Below, in pieces: positions 27,701 through 42,700 of a DNA stretch of 64,000 nt. Numbering within the stretch: the first letter of the stretch is position 1; each line of letters starts with the position of its first letter. Both the position numbers and the translations under genes were made by a program. The stretch spans positions 33,843,480 through 33,907,479 of the forward strand of contig VZSR01001685.1 of NCBI GenBank assembly GCA_013398615.1, given 5' to 3'. The stretch is from Brachypodius melanocephalos (lineage: Eukaryota > Chordata > Aves > Passeriformes > Pycnonotidae). The notes under the pieces were generated by a model. The model was not told where the DNA came from and searched no databases. It saw only the letters and a list, made by a program, of their open reading frames with translations.

Positions 27701-30700
27701 TTCCCCCCCTTTTTTTTTTTAACATAAACACTTGCCTGCCGTGGCTCATTCCAGGTTTCTGCAACAGATCCTGACCAAGCAGCAGACCAAAATGCCATTA
27801 GCTATTCCCTGCATGGACAGGGAGCCAGCAGCGAATTCAGTATCGATGAGAACACAGGAGAGATCAGTGCACACAAAAGGTTAGACCGAGAGAAGCGATC
27901 AACGTGGCGCTTTCTCGTTCTTGCAACGGATGAAGGTGGAGAGGGCCTGACGGGCTTTGCAGATGTGATCATAGAAGTGAGGGATGTGAACGACAACTCT
28001 CCCCTTTTCCTCTGTGTGTCGGATGGCTGCTTCATGGGCCGCATCCCTGAGGACTCTCCAGCTGACACTCCTATCATGGAAATGACAGCAGTGGACCTTG
28101 ATGACCCCAAGGCTGGCATAAATGCTGTCCTTACATACAGTATCATTCAGAACGTCAAAAACGAAATTAATTTGAAGTTGTTCTCAATTGATTCGGTTAG
28201 TGGCACCATCTCTACGGTGCTGGGGTCCCTGGATCGTGAGAAGGAAGATAAATACCTGGTGGTGGTTGAGGCCAGAGATGGAGGAGGGCTCACTGGGACA
28301 GGCACCGCCACTATTTTGGTGACTGATGTAAATGATCATGCTCCAGTCTTCCTGCAAAGGATTTACACAGCATTCGTCTCCGAGAATGCCAGTATTAACA
28401 CTGAGGTGGTGGTGGTGTCTGCTGTGGACAGAGATGAGGGAGAAAATGCCATGGTGACATTCAGCATCATTGATGGGGACAATGACCGCAAGTTCTCCAT
28501 AGAGACAGATGAAGTCAACAACTGTGGGTTTATTCGACTACGCAAACGGATTGACTTTGAGAAGCCTCATGAGAGGGTGTTCAATTTGACTGTGAAAGCA
28601 GAGGACATGGATTTCTTCAGCATTGCTCACTGTGTGATCTATGTGGAGGACTCAAATGATCATGCTCCTGTCTTCTATCCCCACTTCTATGAAGTGGCTG
28701 CACTCAGGGAAGATGTACCAGTTGGCACCAAAGTTACTCAGGTTTCTGCTGTTGACTTGGATTCTGGCCTGAATGGGAGGTTTTCTTTCCACCTGCAAAA
28801 CAAGTCTGATCCAGGTGGCCAGTTCTCTTTGGCTGGTGATGGGTGGCTGATGGTTGCGGGATTGCTGGATCATGAGACAGTGGCTCAGTACAAACTCATT
28901 GTGATTGCCACTGATATGGGACAGCCCCCTCTGACTGGCAGTGCCACTGTTTTAGTGACTCTGCAAGATGTAAATGACAATGGGCCAGAGTTTGAGGCAC
29001 ATTATAACCCGGTGGTCTGGGAAAACACAGTTTCTCCACAGGTTGTCCAAATGAATGAGACCTCCACGCTGCTGTACGCCAAGGACCGAGACACTGCTGC
29101 CAACGGAGCACCTTTCTCCTTCCGCCTTCTCAGTGATTACGATAGCCTGAGCAGCTTCAGCTTGCAGGACTTCCACAACGGCAGTGCCATGCTCACCGCA
29201 TTGCGTACCTTCGACAGGGAGGTGCACAAGGCATTCTACCTGCCCATCCTGATCACAGACAGCGGGATCCCACCCATGAGCTCCACCAACACGCTCACCG
29301 TCAACATCGGGGACCAGAATGACCACCCGCATTCTGCTGGCTACATGGAATGTCTCATTTACAGCTATGATGGTAAATCACCCCCTGATGTTTCCTTCCA
29401 AGGGTGACATAAGGTCAAAAGAGGCAGCTGCAAGTTTTACAGGAGGACTCTGTCCTGTTCTATATAAGCTGTTAGTAGAGGTGCTACTGAGGTTTCCTTA
29501 AACCCCAACAGAGAGCAGTAGGTATGTGGGGCACAGGACTCTGGGCCATTTGATTTGTGGAAGAAAGCGAGCCAGCCTTGAAGAAGGAGCATAACTGGCT
29601 GCTTTTCTTGGCACCTTTCTGTCAAACTTGAGTAATGATCTTTTGGTTTCAGATACAGTTTTTCAGCAACATTAACGTATCAGGGGAGAAAAAAATACCA
29701 AGGTTCGTAATGTTGCTGAGAAATTACGAGAGAAATTATAAATGCTGAGAACCTTCTTTATCCTCTTTTAACATTTTTCCTTCTCCAGACTGAATTGAAT
29801 TTTAGTGAATGAACTTAAACTGAACTCATATGTAAACTGCTGAAACATTTGACTAAGTCTTCAGCTGAAAAATGCTGTTATGGAGGAATTTTCTGTGAAT
29901 GCTGGCTGCACGCAATGTGAGAGAAGCCATCTTTCCCTTCTTGCTTTGGCAATTTAGGCAGCAGTATTCTTGTGATTTGGTGCCCCCATAATAAGACCAT
30001 CAGGAAAATAAACCACACAGGTGACAATATCTTGGGATGCTTGCATCCCTGTTGGCTCAGAGTGTTCCTTCCTCTTCTACCCTGCTCTGTGTCCTATGGT
30101 TTGCTAGCACATTAAATAGATTGTCTGTTGTGGCAGACTAGGAACTACTTCTGATTAGATGCTATTCACATTTATTTATACTGAAATGTTGTACTGCCTA
30201 TTGCATGATTATTCAAGTTCAGCTTATTGTTAAATTGAAACCAAGTCTGTTTCTATTTGCTGAGAAACTCCGCCTTTAGCTTAAATACCAAACATTTTCA
30301 TTAAGCCTGAACTCCACTTAGCTGTTTCTTTAAAATCGTCGGTACATCGGTTAATTTCTGGGAGGGACTATTCAAGATCTCAGATCCTTGATTAATTAAA
30401 ACGTGAAGGAGAGGCAGAATCAAAAAGCTGCTATCCCACTGTGTGTTGCATTCATATCCTGTGGGAATCAAACACCAGGGCATCCTGTATAGTGTCTCCT
30501 GAAAAATTTCCAGTGAATGCCAGTTGCCAGAGAGGTACTGTTTTCTCTCCTTGCATTCAGTTCCTCGCTTGTTGGGATTTGTGCTGTTCCTTGTCACGTG
30601 GTGAAGTCCCATATTTATCCTCTTTGTGTATCCTTGATTCTTTACTCAGTAGGTTTATGAATTCAGATAACTATAGACCTTTCCCTCAGAAGTAACTTTT

Positions 30701-33700
30701 GTAAATCCAGAAAATACTAATTTGTCAGTTTTGCTGAGAGGATGTAAAACCAGCAGCATACATGCTACTTTCCATCTCACCCCAAGTCTCACCAATTACT
30801 CCAAATAAACCTGACCACTGTATTTTGGACATCTTCTCTATCTTGCTGTAATTTCTATCTTTCTATAATTGCTATTGTTTTTTGCCCTTTATAACCCAGT
30901 CTGCATTTTGGTTGTTTATCCTGCCAAACACCAATCCCTGTCTAAACTACTTTGTAAGTTGGTTGGATAATGCAGATAAAACAGTGAAAATTCTCAGAGG
31001 TGGCTTTTCTTTTTTTCCTTCCCATTGCTTTTTATTACAATCCTCTGTAGAATTAAATCTGTGTAGTCATACAGCAAACATGTGATAAGCAGGGCACATC
31101 TCTCGAGAACTACCACAACTATTTTTGTAGAGGTCTTAGGCCTATGACACACGTGCTTAGACCAGGACATGTTTGTGTACATGTGAAAAGTCTGACTGTG
31201 CCACTTGTGTGCTATGTTGTTCTAGGTATTCTCCCCTCGACAGTACTGGGCCAGGTCAGTGCCCCTGATGCTGATGACTGGGATCGCAAAATCTACCAAT
31301 TTGAAGGGAAAACATCAAGGTATTTGGAGAGAAAAACGGGAGTTGCGTAAATTTTACAGGAAAATGGAGCACACAGAAAATCATAGCGAGTATTTACACT
31401 GACTTTTTTTGAAAACAAAGTACAAAAGCATTTTGTTGGTTAGATGCTTCTGTGTGTAGATCTCCAAAAGCCCTTCTGAGTGTGAGGCTGCAGTAAATAA
31501 CACTGCATGTTGAACCAGTCTGCTGCCCATTGCCTCATGGGCCAGAATTCTAAACTCCTGTTCACAGTCACATCCACAATCTGTATCACTGAGCCACTAC
31601 AGGAAACTACCTACTAACTTCTAAATTCCTCCACCCAAGCTCCTGGTGTTTCCATGTCACCACTGGTTTTAAGACCTTATACTAGATGTACAGACTTGGG
31701 AGTGTCTGGATTGTGGCTGGGGCTGAGATGTACATGTGCCACTCAGAGGTTTTGACAGAGGTGTCACTCTCCGTGAACGTATCTACACTAACACTTTGCA
31801 CTGTTTCCAAAGTTATGCCTATTGCAGCTGTAGTCTTCCTACACAGTTAATATAGCATAGCAGCTGTATTCATGATACACTGGTGAAGAGTCATTAGGAG
31901 CCAACAGAAGGCAAGGAAAAAAGTTCTGTTCTGCTCTGTCCTTTCATGAAGGAGCACATCTGCTTTCTTTGATACATAGAAAGTGGTTCAGAAAAAACAT
32001 CAGAGATTATAATTAGTATTTAGCTTTTGAACTTCTCATAGCTTGTTCCTTGGTTTAACTCTTATTACAGGTACTTCATCCTTAATGATAACTCGGGTTT
32101 GCTAACTATTAAAGAAGGAACCCCACCAGGAACATACAACATAAGAGTTAGAGTCATTGATGGAGTCTGGCCAGATGTTATCTCAACTGTAAAGGTTATA
32201 GTGAAGGAAATCAAAGATGATGCCCTCCATAATGCTGGTTCTATACGAATAAAAGGTAAGCAATGTGCTCAAGTATGTCTTTAATGTTACTGATACTTAG
32301 AATTCTGCTTAAAATGCTCTTAGACATGGGATGACAATTAATAGTCTTCTATGTAAGGGTTTGAAAAAGCATCTTTGCATGGTCCTCTGATGCTGCATGT
32401 GAAGTAACATCTATGGAGAAAAAGGACAGCAAGGAAAAGTTGTCTGATTTCTACACCAACTTTTAAAAACCCCAGCAACTTACACTTCAGAAGAAAAACT
32501 TTATTTGAACAAGTGTCTGCCTGAAATTTGCCAAATTCTTTCAAGCTTTGTGGAAAAGTAAAATCTTCTTAAACATGTTTCTGATTTAAGAAAACAATTT
32601 AATAAAATTGGAAATTAATAAAAGTTAAAAATGTTTCAGAACACATAGGTTTAGCAGAATCAAGCACAGAAAATTCTAGAGCCTAAAAATTAAAATACTC
32701 CAGAACTTGCAGCTGAGTCCATTTTCTGCAACCTTAGGATTTATTCTGTGATTCTCCTCTCTTCTATGGCTACAACAGTTGCAAGAAACATTTGTGTCAA
32801 GTTTTCAACTTCTGTTACAGGTATTACACCAGAGGAGTTCATATCCCAGTCCCCTGAAAAACAAAGTAAATACTACCAGATGAAGAAGCTCCTTTCAGAA
32901 ATTATCTCAGTTCAACTGGAAAATGTTCACATTTTCAGTGTACTGAATAGCCCAAGTCCAATCCGAGGGGTTGATATTTGGTTTGCAGTTTATGGTCCAC
33001 CTTATTATAAAGCAGAAAAACTTAATGGCAATGTAGCAGCTTCCAGAGCCTGGGTAAGTATCCATCATCCTGTGTATGAAACCAGCCTCTTCTCATTGTG
33101 TCTATTCAATGGTAATGCCCATTGCCTAGAGAATGTGAACAACTAGAATGATTGAGGGAGTAACGTGTGACAAAAAGATTTAGTTTTAATCCTTTTGCAC
33201 TTACACTGAAGCTTTCAAATATGAAAGTTTTGAAAGCCAGACTCTAAATACATATTAAGTCAGCTAAACACAATATGCTTTTAGGGCTATACACATGTTT
33301 TTCCTATTGAAAAGACTGTAAAACACTGTATAAAGAATGTGTTTTGCTGTTGCCTTTCTACATGATGCCTTAATGTTTCAATTTTTAGTTTTCTAGTTGA
33401 AATTCTCAAATGGTCAAACGTTTCAAGTTCCTTTCCCTCTAGGAAAAAAAAATGAAAATAATTAAATTATTTGCTCTGTTGGGAACATGTTGGTGCAGAG
33501 CTGTACCAACTCATTCTTGCCAGAAAAGATATTTTTTCACTACCCAGTGCCAATTCCCACTATCTGTAAGTCAGAAGTTCAGATTAAAAATATAGTTCAG
33601 ATGCCATGTAAATAATGAATCAGAACCATTAGTGATAAAAATTTATCCACTTAGTTTCTAATGAATATTGACAGTATTTTTGCCTTCAAAATGCTTATTC

Positions 33701-36700
33701 ATGTTGTAATTGACTTACGCTGAGGCTTTGTCTTTAACAGATGCCAGACTGAGCTGCCTTTGGCTATACAGGGTGAGGTAGACATTGGAAGGAATTGGCA
33801 CAGCAAAGAGTTTTGAAAATAAGCAAGACTTTCACTTTTCATTGTTGTCACTGGTGAACTCAGTGGAAAAGTCAGATGAATCCAACTAATTGTTCTTCTT
33901 CTTCAGCTGGAAAGCATTCTGGACATAAATATTACCCAGATTGGCATTGATGAATGTGTGACTGCAGACTGCACTCACAGCAGCGGATGCATCAGTAAGC
34001 ATGAACAGAACCATGTGCCAACCATAACCACAGCTGGGAGCGTTTCACTGGTGTCTGTGACGGTGCTGAGTCATGCTGTGTGTGGCTGTGCTGCTCGGGA
34101 GAATCCTCATCTTTCCTGCTCCTCATACCAGACAAACCCTTGTCTCAATGGTGGCACATGTGTGGATACTGATCTGGGCTACAGGTTGGTAGAGCTTCAC
34201 AAGATGTGCAAACAAAATGTAGTGCAGACTGTAAGGAGGATGAGTCAAAGCTTCAGGAACTGTCATTGCATGTCTTCCCACTGTGGCAGATCTAAGTTTT
34301 GTTATACTTCACACACAGGTCTTGCAAAAGAACTTCTATTTTCAGGTACATATATTTTATGTTCAACATAGTTTCCAGGAAAATCTTGGGAATATTCCAG
34401 GCTGCACCAGTTCCATTAATGCCACCCTGCAAAATGCTCTTAGTTTGTGTAGCCTGCCTTAAACATTTTAATGCTGTTAAACATTTTAATCACATATCTT
34501 ATGTCACTTTATAACCTCTTCCCCACATTTCTTACCTCATTTGTTTCTCCAAAAATGAGATCTTGTAGATAATATAGTGTAAAGATGAAAAAAAAGATAG
34601 GACTGTACTATTTGAGAATTGGCCTGATTCCCTTCCAGAGTGTGTGCTTAAAAATAATCATCCCAATATAGGAAAGCAGAAATGCTGGCAGTGTCTTTGT
34701 AGCACCCTTGGTAGGGGTGACTCAGACTGAAGATGCAGAAGCTCTTGCCATGATAAAGTTCTCATTGCTGTTCAGGTATAGTCAGACAGGGAAATTTTGC
34801 TGCCCAGAAACTCTAGGTAGGCTCTATCACCTATCATTTGTTGAGCTCTGAGGTCCACTTTCAGTTATTTTGTGTGTTAAATTTTCCTGCATCCTGCCCC
34901 CATCATTCTGCTCTCAAAGGTACTAGAAATCTATGGGAAATAGAAACTAAGAAATGGGAGCCCAGCTGATCTCCCTTCCTGTCCTTCTGCCCATTTTTGT
35001 TGTTCCTTTGGTTTCTCACTTACAGGTTCTGTTACTGTCATACTGTGTCTATTTTTTTCTACATATTAAGGAAAGAACTCCAAGAGTCTCTTGTTCGATA
35101 GTGTAAAAGAAATAAACTAGCAAGTATCTTGCAATAAGAGTGAAGACCTCAAGATCTATGACTGCCACACCCCACTTTTTCGGGGTGATATTACCTTTCC
35201 ACACCCTTCCTGCGGAGACTCTGATTGGACACAAGCAGAATTTTTCTCCCAATGAGAATAATCAACCATTGTATTAATCTCTCCAGGGAGGTGGTGGTTT
35301 ACCCAGCAATGGACAATTCTGAGATTTGACTACCAGGATGCTAGGCCATCTTGTCCAGATCATTCTTTTTCCAAGAAAAGTTGGGCCAAATTGTACTTGA
35401 GGCCCTTTAACCTGGCATTCTATGATTATGTGATTCTTTTGCTTTTCCTGTCAGCATTATAAAGTCTTCAGACAAGCTGACAACAGCCTAGTGAAAAGCA
35501 TGTTTTTCTTTTTTTTTGTGCTGAAGAGGTAAGAGGTTTTCATGAGCTTTATATATTACAACAGGTCCATCATTTATTCACAGAATATCCTTGCATGGAC
35601 ATAATTTATAAATTTACAGTGTGTTTGTCCAAACAAGTCAAAACATTTTTTGACAGAAGTTTTCCTAGTGCTTTACCTGTACTATGGCCTAGGGAACACG
35701 GAGCCCTGTTGTCAGAAGAGACCTTTGCATCTTCTGTTTGCATGGTGGATATTTACTTTTTTTTTTTTTTTAATTAAATAGGTGCAAATGTGCTGCAAAT
35801 TTTCATGGACCAGACTGCCAGCAGACAAAACACAGCTTCAGGGGCCACGGCTATGCCTGGTTCCCTCCTCTTCAGCCTTGTTTTGAGAGCCGCATCTCTT
35901 TAGAGTTTATCACCGAAGTTGTTGATGGCCTTCTGTTGTACCATGGACCAGTGGCACAAGGGCAGCCTGGAGAACAGGAAAATTTCCTTGCTTTAGGTTA
36001 GCACCTTATAAAGTATTTGTGTTTATGTGAAGGTGAGATTCTACTTGGTTCATAGGTTTGGGATTTTTATTTTTAAAAAGACTCAGAAAGTTACTTTTGG
36101 AGAATAAGGAGAATGCACAATAGTTTGCCAGTATCCCTAATTCATATCTTTGTGTCACTGTTAAAAGCTGGACTTTTTAAAAGCTGTCTAAAGATCTTCT
36201 CCAAATAAGATTTAACTGCAGCAGTCACTTCCACTTCATTTGAATGGGGACAGGGTTCCTGCATATCCAATAAGACTCTTTCCTTTGCAGAACTCTCTGG
36301 TGGTGTCCCGTCACTGACTGTGAGCCACAGCTCTGGTGAGCTTTTCCTGCAGCTGTCACAAAAAGTTAATGTTGCAGATCACCGCTGGCACAACATTAAA
36401 ATTATAAATGATGGAAAGGCAAGTGTAAATATGGGCAGTCCTGTGTAAGCATTAATTCATGTACCCAGCTATTCCTTCCAAATCCTTTCTCCCTTCTGTA
36501 GAACTCTAATCAATCAATCAATCAATTAATTTTCCATAATCTCTGAAACAGCAAGAGTAGAAGTTTATCAGTTCAGACATCCTCTTAGTCTTAAAGCAGT
36601 GAAGCAGAACAAGGCCTGGAGAAGTCTGATCCAGTTACGAAACTAGCCATGCTATTTCATTTATTTAGTTATCCTGCCTGCTGCTTAGACAACAGAGTTG

Positions 36701-39700
36701 TGATAATTCAGGGGCTAAATGCTTCCTGATGTGATCGAGTGAAATATTCAAACTTTATCTGAGTGAGAATACCTGCCCCACCAAAAGACTTTAGATGTGT
36801 AGCAGCAAAGGAGGTGGATGCACCTTTGTGTACAAGGAATATCTTCCTGATATGACACTGCTGAAGGCATCTGCTAGGCTCCCCCTTTTCTCCCACATAA
36901 GACAAGCTGAAGGGCATGTCAGAATCTGGGGTGCAGCCTGACAAACTTTCTGCTCTGCCAGGTTATCTCTCTGTGTTCTCATCTTGCAGAAAACTCCAAG
37001 AATGTCCCATGCTCCCTCTCCTATGTCAATGACTTGGCATGGTCATGGTAGAGTCAGATCCTTCTTTTGTGTGACTCTTTAATTATAAGCCATGTGCAAT
37101 AACTTTCCAGATTAGTATGTGGAGTATTTTTTTTATTTTAACAAAGCTTCCTGCACTGTAATTGCTAGTTACTATTCCATCTTCTGCTAAGTGAAAGAAA
37201 ATATGTAATTAAAATATATGCATGTCTCTGGATATAATTGTTTTAAGTAATGTCTTTTTCTAGGAAGTGAAGCTGATTCTTGACAACTGTGTGAATGTCC
37301 CAGTTAGAGACAATGGCAGTGTCACTAAGAAGATTTCCCGAATGGAACTATCTGCTTGTGAAGCCTCTGGAAAGATTGTGGGATCTCAAAGGTAAAACAA
37401 AACAACAAATGAAAAAACAAACAAACAAAAGCAAAAAATACCTCCCAGTAATAAAATTTGAAGCACAACTACTCAAAAGAGCTACAGAAAAAGGCAGGGG
37501 TGGGGTGGTGAAATCAGCCCACTAATTCGTGATGCTGTATCTTGCATGCCATTAATTCTTTTTTTCCCTGCCTCCTCTTCAGCATGGGTAAGCTCTTTAG
37601 TGGCCACCAGCCCCTGCAGCTGGGTGGAGTTAAGAAGACTTTGCCTTACCACAGCTCCCAAAGACACTTCAGAGGGTTTGTGGGCTGCATACGCAATGTC
37701 ATCGTTGATAGTAAGGTAGGGCCACCAAGACCAGGTTTGGGTTTACTGCTCATAGCTGTAGGCACCTGCTGTGAGGATTTTCTTTGATCTTTTCCAGGTC
37801 TATGATTTAGAGCATCCTGCAGAGTCCCTGAACAGTGCTCCTGGCTGTGTCCTTATGGATGAAATGTGCCACAGTGGTGGGATGGCCTCCTGTGGCACCC
37901 ATGGCAAATGTGTTGGTGGCTGGGATTTCTTCCACTGTGACTGTTCCCCAGGATATGCTGGATTAGCATGTGAAAAAGGTACTGCAAGTTCTAGGAAGAA
38001 ATTTGTCATCAGGATGTGTGGGAACAGCATCAGACACACTGTTCCAATGTTCAAAGTCATACTGCCGTGACTTCCAACTGAATAGAATAATAACACCATG
38101 CTGTACTCTGGGAATTATTTAAATCTTCAAAGATGCAAAGATCCTATTAACTCTTGTTAAATAAAGATAATGTCACAGATGAGGGTTATGTTAAGAGCTG
38201 TTTTATTTTTCAGGGTAGTGAAGTGGTCAGGTTGTTTTGTCCTTTTTATCACCATCTTATTTCTCAGTGGTGAAAGGGGAAATATTCTGCATTGTGCCTT
38301 TTTCCTCTGCTCATGCTGATCACAAAATTAAGTTTAATGAACATGTGAAACTTGAGGGCATAACCCTGTTGTTATCTTCAGGCCCCATTTCCCATTTATA
38401 AAATGGTGATAATTGCATTTGCATCCAATATTAGAATGAATTGCAAGTTGAGCAATGCCCCTAGACTACAGCAGTGGGTGTACATGGGGGCATAATATCA
38501 GGCTGGCTGCAACTAATGTGCTATCCTGTACAAAGTCAGCATGAAATACGCATCAGAGAACAAAAGCTTCCCATGGTTTTCCCAAGGAAAACCTCAGAGA
38601 TGTTGTGTCAAAGTGGAAAATTTTAGCACAATTCAAAAACTTAGGAAATAAATAATTTAACTCTAGTAACCCACACCCATGTTTGGGGTACAGGGGATAT
38701 ACACTTGAAGTTGGCTCTGTCCCCTCTATCTTAAAACCTTCATCAGCCAAGCAGGAATCAGAAGTGAGTGACAGGTGTTTGTTGGGAATTTTTCTGCCTC
38801 TAGGTGCAAGGTACAAATGATGTGGTTGATCACAACAGTCTGTAAAGAGCACCAGTGCCCCAAAACTCCGGGAGCTTTTTTTTGGAAAAGAATTATCCCA
38901 CTCAGTCCTGTAGTTTGAGTGAGCTACAGGTGAGGAGGAGCAGCAGTGAGCAGCTGGAAAGGAGTGCTTGCAAGCTTGTGTTGGATCAATATGTTGGAAT
39001 CAATGAACAAGACAATGGTGCATTACACATATCCTTTCAGCTCAATGCACCTAAACTTCCTTCTTGCATACAGAACAATAATACCCTGTGCAGGCAACCA
39101 GACCCTTCCTTCTTTCTCCATCTGTCACACAAGACTCAAAAAGTGTGATAGTAACTTGCTCAGTGGAAGCCCTGTCTGTCCAGTGATTGGGTGGACTGAA
39201 ATTGTAACTGGCATGGTCTAGGCCCAGAGCACTCACTTTTTAAGGTGTTTATAATGACCACAAAATTGGTTAATATAGTTATTTGCACTACAGACAGATG
39301 ATACTGGTATAAACATCTGCCTGGATTCAAATCTTACTCTGTTTTGCATCATTTTTAAATAATGCTTCACAAGCCCAGCTGCTGTATTGGTTCTACACCT
39401 CATTACTGTGGGACAAACCAAGGGCTCAGGAAATAATTGTTCAAAATCCATAAGTCATATCCTGATGTAACAGAAAAACTTTGATTGGCACCAGCTTCTT
39501 CTAATATATTGGGCTGCAAAATGCTGGTGTGCAGCTGGTGCTTTATGAAGGACTGTGATATGCTCACAGCAAGGAGCAGACAGCTGAGCACAGGAGTCAC
39601 TGGAGCATCCCAGGAAAATGCATGCCTGCTCAACAGCTAAAGCCTGTAGCTGCAGAGACACTGAAAAAGAGAGAACTGGGTTAGGAACCCAGGAATGATT

Positions 39701-42700
39701 AGGTGGGTGGGGGGGGAAAGCTAGAGGAGAAAAGAAAACATGCTTCAAGAAAGGAAAGAGAGAAGATAAACAATGAAAAGAAAGGGGAATGCAGAAATTA
39801 AGGCTCCTGATCATTTGATATTTCATGTCCTGGGAACAAAACTAAATGCCCCAGGATGAGCTAGGTACTCTTTGGATTTCTACTGCATGACACTGACATC
39901 TAACAAGCTGTTGGTTACCCAGCATCTGTCCTATCTATTAACTAACTTGATCTCTTTATTTGGTGAAAAGAAATTTCTTTTTTTCAACTAAACTTGGCCC
40001 AAAACAGACCTAGAGTTGCTGTCAGCTAATAAGACTGAAATAGGTGCCTTCTCTGCAAGAGCATCAGGGCCTGGGTAGTTTAGTGGTGTTCGATTTCCAC
40101 ACAAGTGGAAATCAAGTGCAGTGCACCTTCACCAAACTCTGTGCTGGACCCTGGGTTCCTCAGAGGAATAGGGAAACAAATAATTTCAGTGCATTTTCCC
40201 TAGTTAAAATAGTAAAAACTAACTTAATCTCCCTTTTTAAACTTTGTAGTTAAAAAATCCTGTGCCTTCTCTGAGGTTTTCTCCTGTGCCAACTGAAATG
40301 GGAGGTGCGTGTTTTTCTAACCATGGGACTAAACTACCGAAAGAAACATTTGATTCTTTTCTTTGGTTTGTTTTTTAGGAGTTGTTTGGTTTTTCTATTT
40401 TTCAGATCAATATGAGCTACTTTACTGGAAAATATGCTTCAGATTAAAAAAAAAATCTTATTTGGGCACAGTGTAGGAGTGATTGGGCAGAACATATAGC
40501 TTTCAACAGACAGACTGCAAGACACAGTATCTAATTGTCCCTTTCCTGCCTAAATTCTGAACCCTTGATTTGTTGGTTTTCTCTTGACTCCCTTTGAAGC
40601 GGGACAGATGTTGCTTTCCATGATGCTTCATTGTATTGTCAAAATTCCTTAAGAACTAAAACTCTCACATTCAGAGCTAGTAAATTCTCAAAGAGCAGAA
40701 ATCTGAAGGAGCAGCCATTCCTGAGGTTTTCACTTTGATTTTGTGTGTTGTGCTCAGTTCTCCCAGAATGGGCTTTCGGAAGGGACAGCTGGATCCATTA
40801 TGAGCCAAGGAGCACCCCCAGCACTCGGAGCACTCGAATCCAGCTGATGGTGCGTACGCGGATCTCCCACAGCACCCTCCTCAGCCTGGCCTCTGCAGAT
40901 GGGAACGGGCACATCCGACTGGAGGTGAGCCCAATTTGTCACGGAGTACCACAGTGAGAGAAAAAGATGTGGTTTCTGATTAAAGACACCTGTTCTGTGA
41001 TGTAATAAAGAGCAAGAATTTTCCATATGAGGGTAATTACTCTCATTTGTGTTGTCCTTCTCAGTATTACTTTTTCATGGCATAAATTCTAGTCTGTACT
41101 GCCTGTAAAACATCCATGTGATGCATGTGAATGAAGAAGACCGTTCTGCTCATCCTGCTTGCTTTTTCCCTTGGCTTCTATCTCTCCCTGTCCGTAAAAC
41201 TTGCCTCTCTACATTTTTGTTGCTGTTGAAAAAAAGCTGTCTATACTAGCTAGAGATAGGCTAATTGTTTTAATTGAAACAGGAGGGTCAGCTGGGAAGA
41301 CTTAGAGATAGATATCAGTAGGGAGAAGACTGATTAAAGAGTTCATGTGAGTTAGAAGTGTGGCCTGTAAAAAAAGAGTTGATAATTCCTGCACCTGCAG
41401 TTTTCTTGTGGTAACTTTTATCTGGGAATAAAGCACTTTAAAATATGAGTTCCATTTCCATTTTAAAAACTCACCTCCATTTCTTAAGGCATGACTGTGT
41501 AACAACATTTAGAAGTGCATTTCTGTTATTAAAGGTCTTTATCATCTTCTTCTAGGTGGTTGAGGGTTTCTTTAGTGTTAACTTCAGTATGGGAGACAAA
41601 AATCACTCTTTGAGAATGAGAACATTACGTATAAACAATGGCCAGTGGGTTCTTCTGACCATGGAGCGCTACAACAATGAATTTACCCTACGTGTAAACA
41701 GCGGTGGAGGTGATCAGGAAGTCACCTCTGTCTTGGGTGTGAATAGATGGTTTGAAATGGATTGGGCAAGCATCGTGCTAGGAAACCACCTTCCCAGTCA
41801 TTCAGAGAGTGATTTTCAAGGTAAGTGATATGATGGATTCCTAATAGGGAGGAATTAAAGCCTGAAAGTGGCATCTTTGAGTGTATTGGATAGTCTAAAA
41901 CCCAGGGAACAATTCCAATATGGACTACTATGCCCTTCCTTTACTGGGGAATTCAATGTGCAACCCTATGTGCCATTATATCTGGTTACAGTGAAGACAT
42001 GAGATTTCCTGTAAGTATTAAAAAAATAGCATTTCAGTTTTTTGTTTCGTAGAATGAGCTAAAAGAGGTCTTAAATATCATCTCGTTCCAAACCCTCTGT
42101 CAGGGGCAAGGGCACTTCCACTAGATATGGGTTTCCCATGCCTCAAGCAGTGTATTCATGGTGTGATCTTCACGCCTGTTTTTGCCTCGGAAGTATTTAA
42201 GAAACAGGCAGAACAACCCTTGGCAGGAGGAGAAAGAATTGCAAGGCAATTTGTGGTGCTCTCTCCATTTTCTGGGGTTGATTGCAGAGACTTTGAGATG
42301 GTGGTTCAAAGAAGACAGCTTTTTCCATTCTGTTGCTTTTTATTCAGCCCCACTTTTAAGATTATATCTTAAATCTAATTTACTAGACCTGTTCTGATTC
42401 ATAGCACGGTTCTGCTGAACTGTGGTATTGGTACAGTGCAGCTCTCCTGGAGAAGTATTGTCAACCAACCTGTAGATTGACCAGAGCGCAATAGACACGT
42501 GTTCTGTAGCTCTCCTAAAATAAACCTGAGGAGCATAAGGATGGTTTTTAACAATGTTTTAAGTTTTCTGCAATGCTCTAAGTTCTGTTTATGTGCTGGG
42601 GGCAAGGCTCAAGTTGGGGAAGTAGCTAACTTAATGTGCTTCTCTGCATATTCCTCTGCCTTGTTGCAGGTTGTATGCGTGATGTCCAGCTGGATGGTCA

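Noticed and set aside
6568..29372. Identity as a FAT, Dachsous or CELSR protocadherin
   Set aside because: The EC repeats alone would allow this, but the tail carries p120 and beta-catenin motifs and the membrane-proximal block has the N-cadherin (insect) order, with no seven-pass domain or FAT-type tail.
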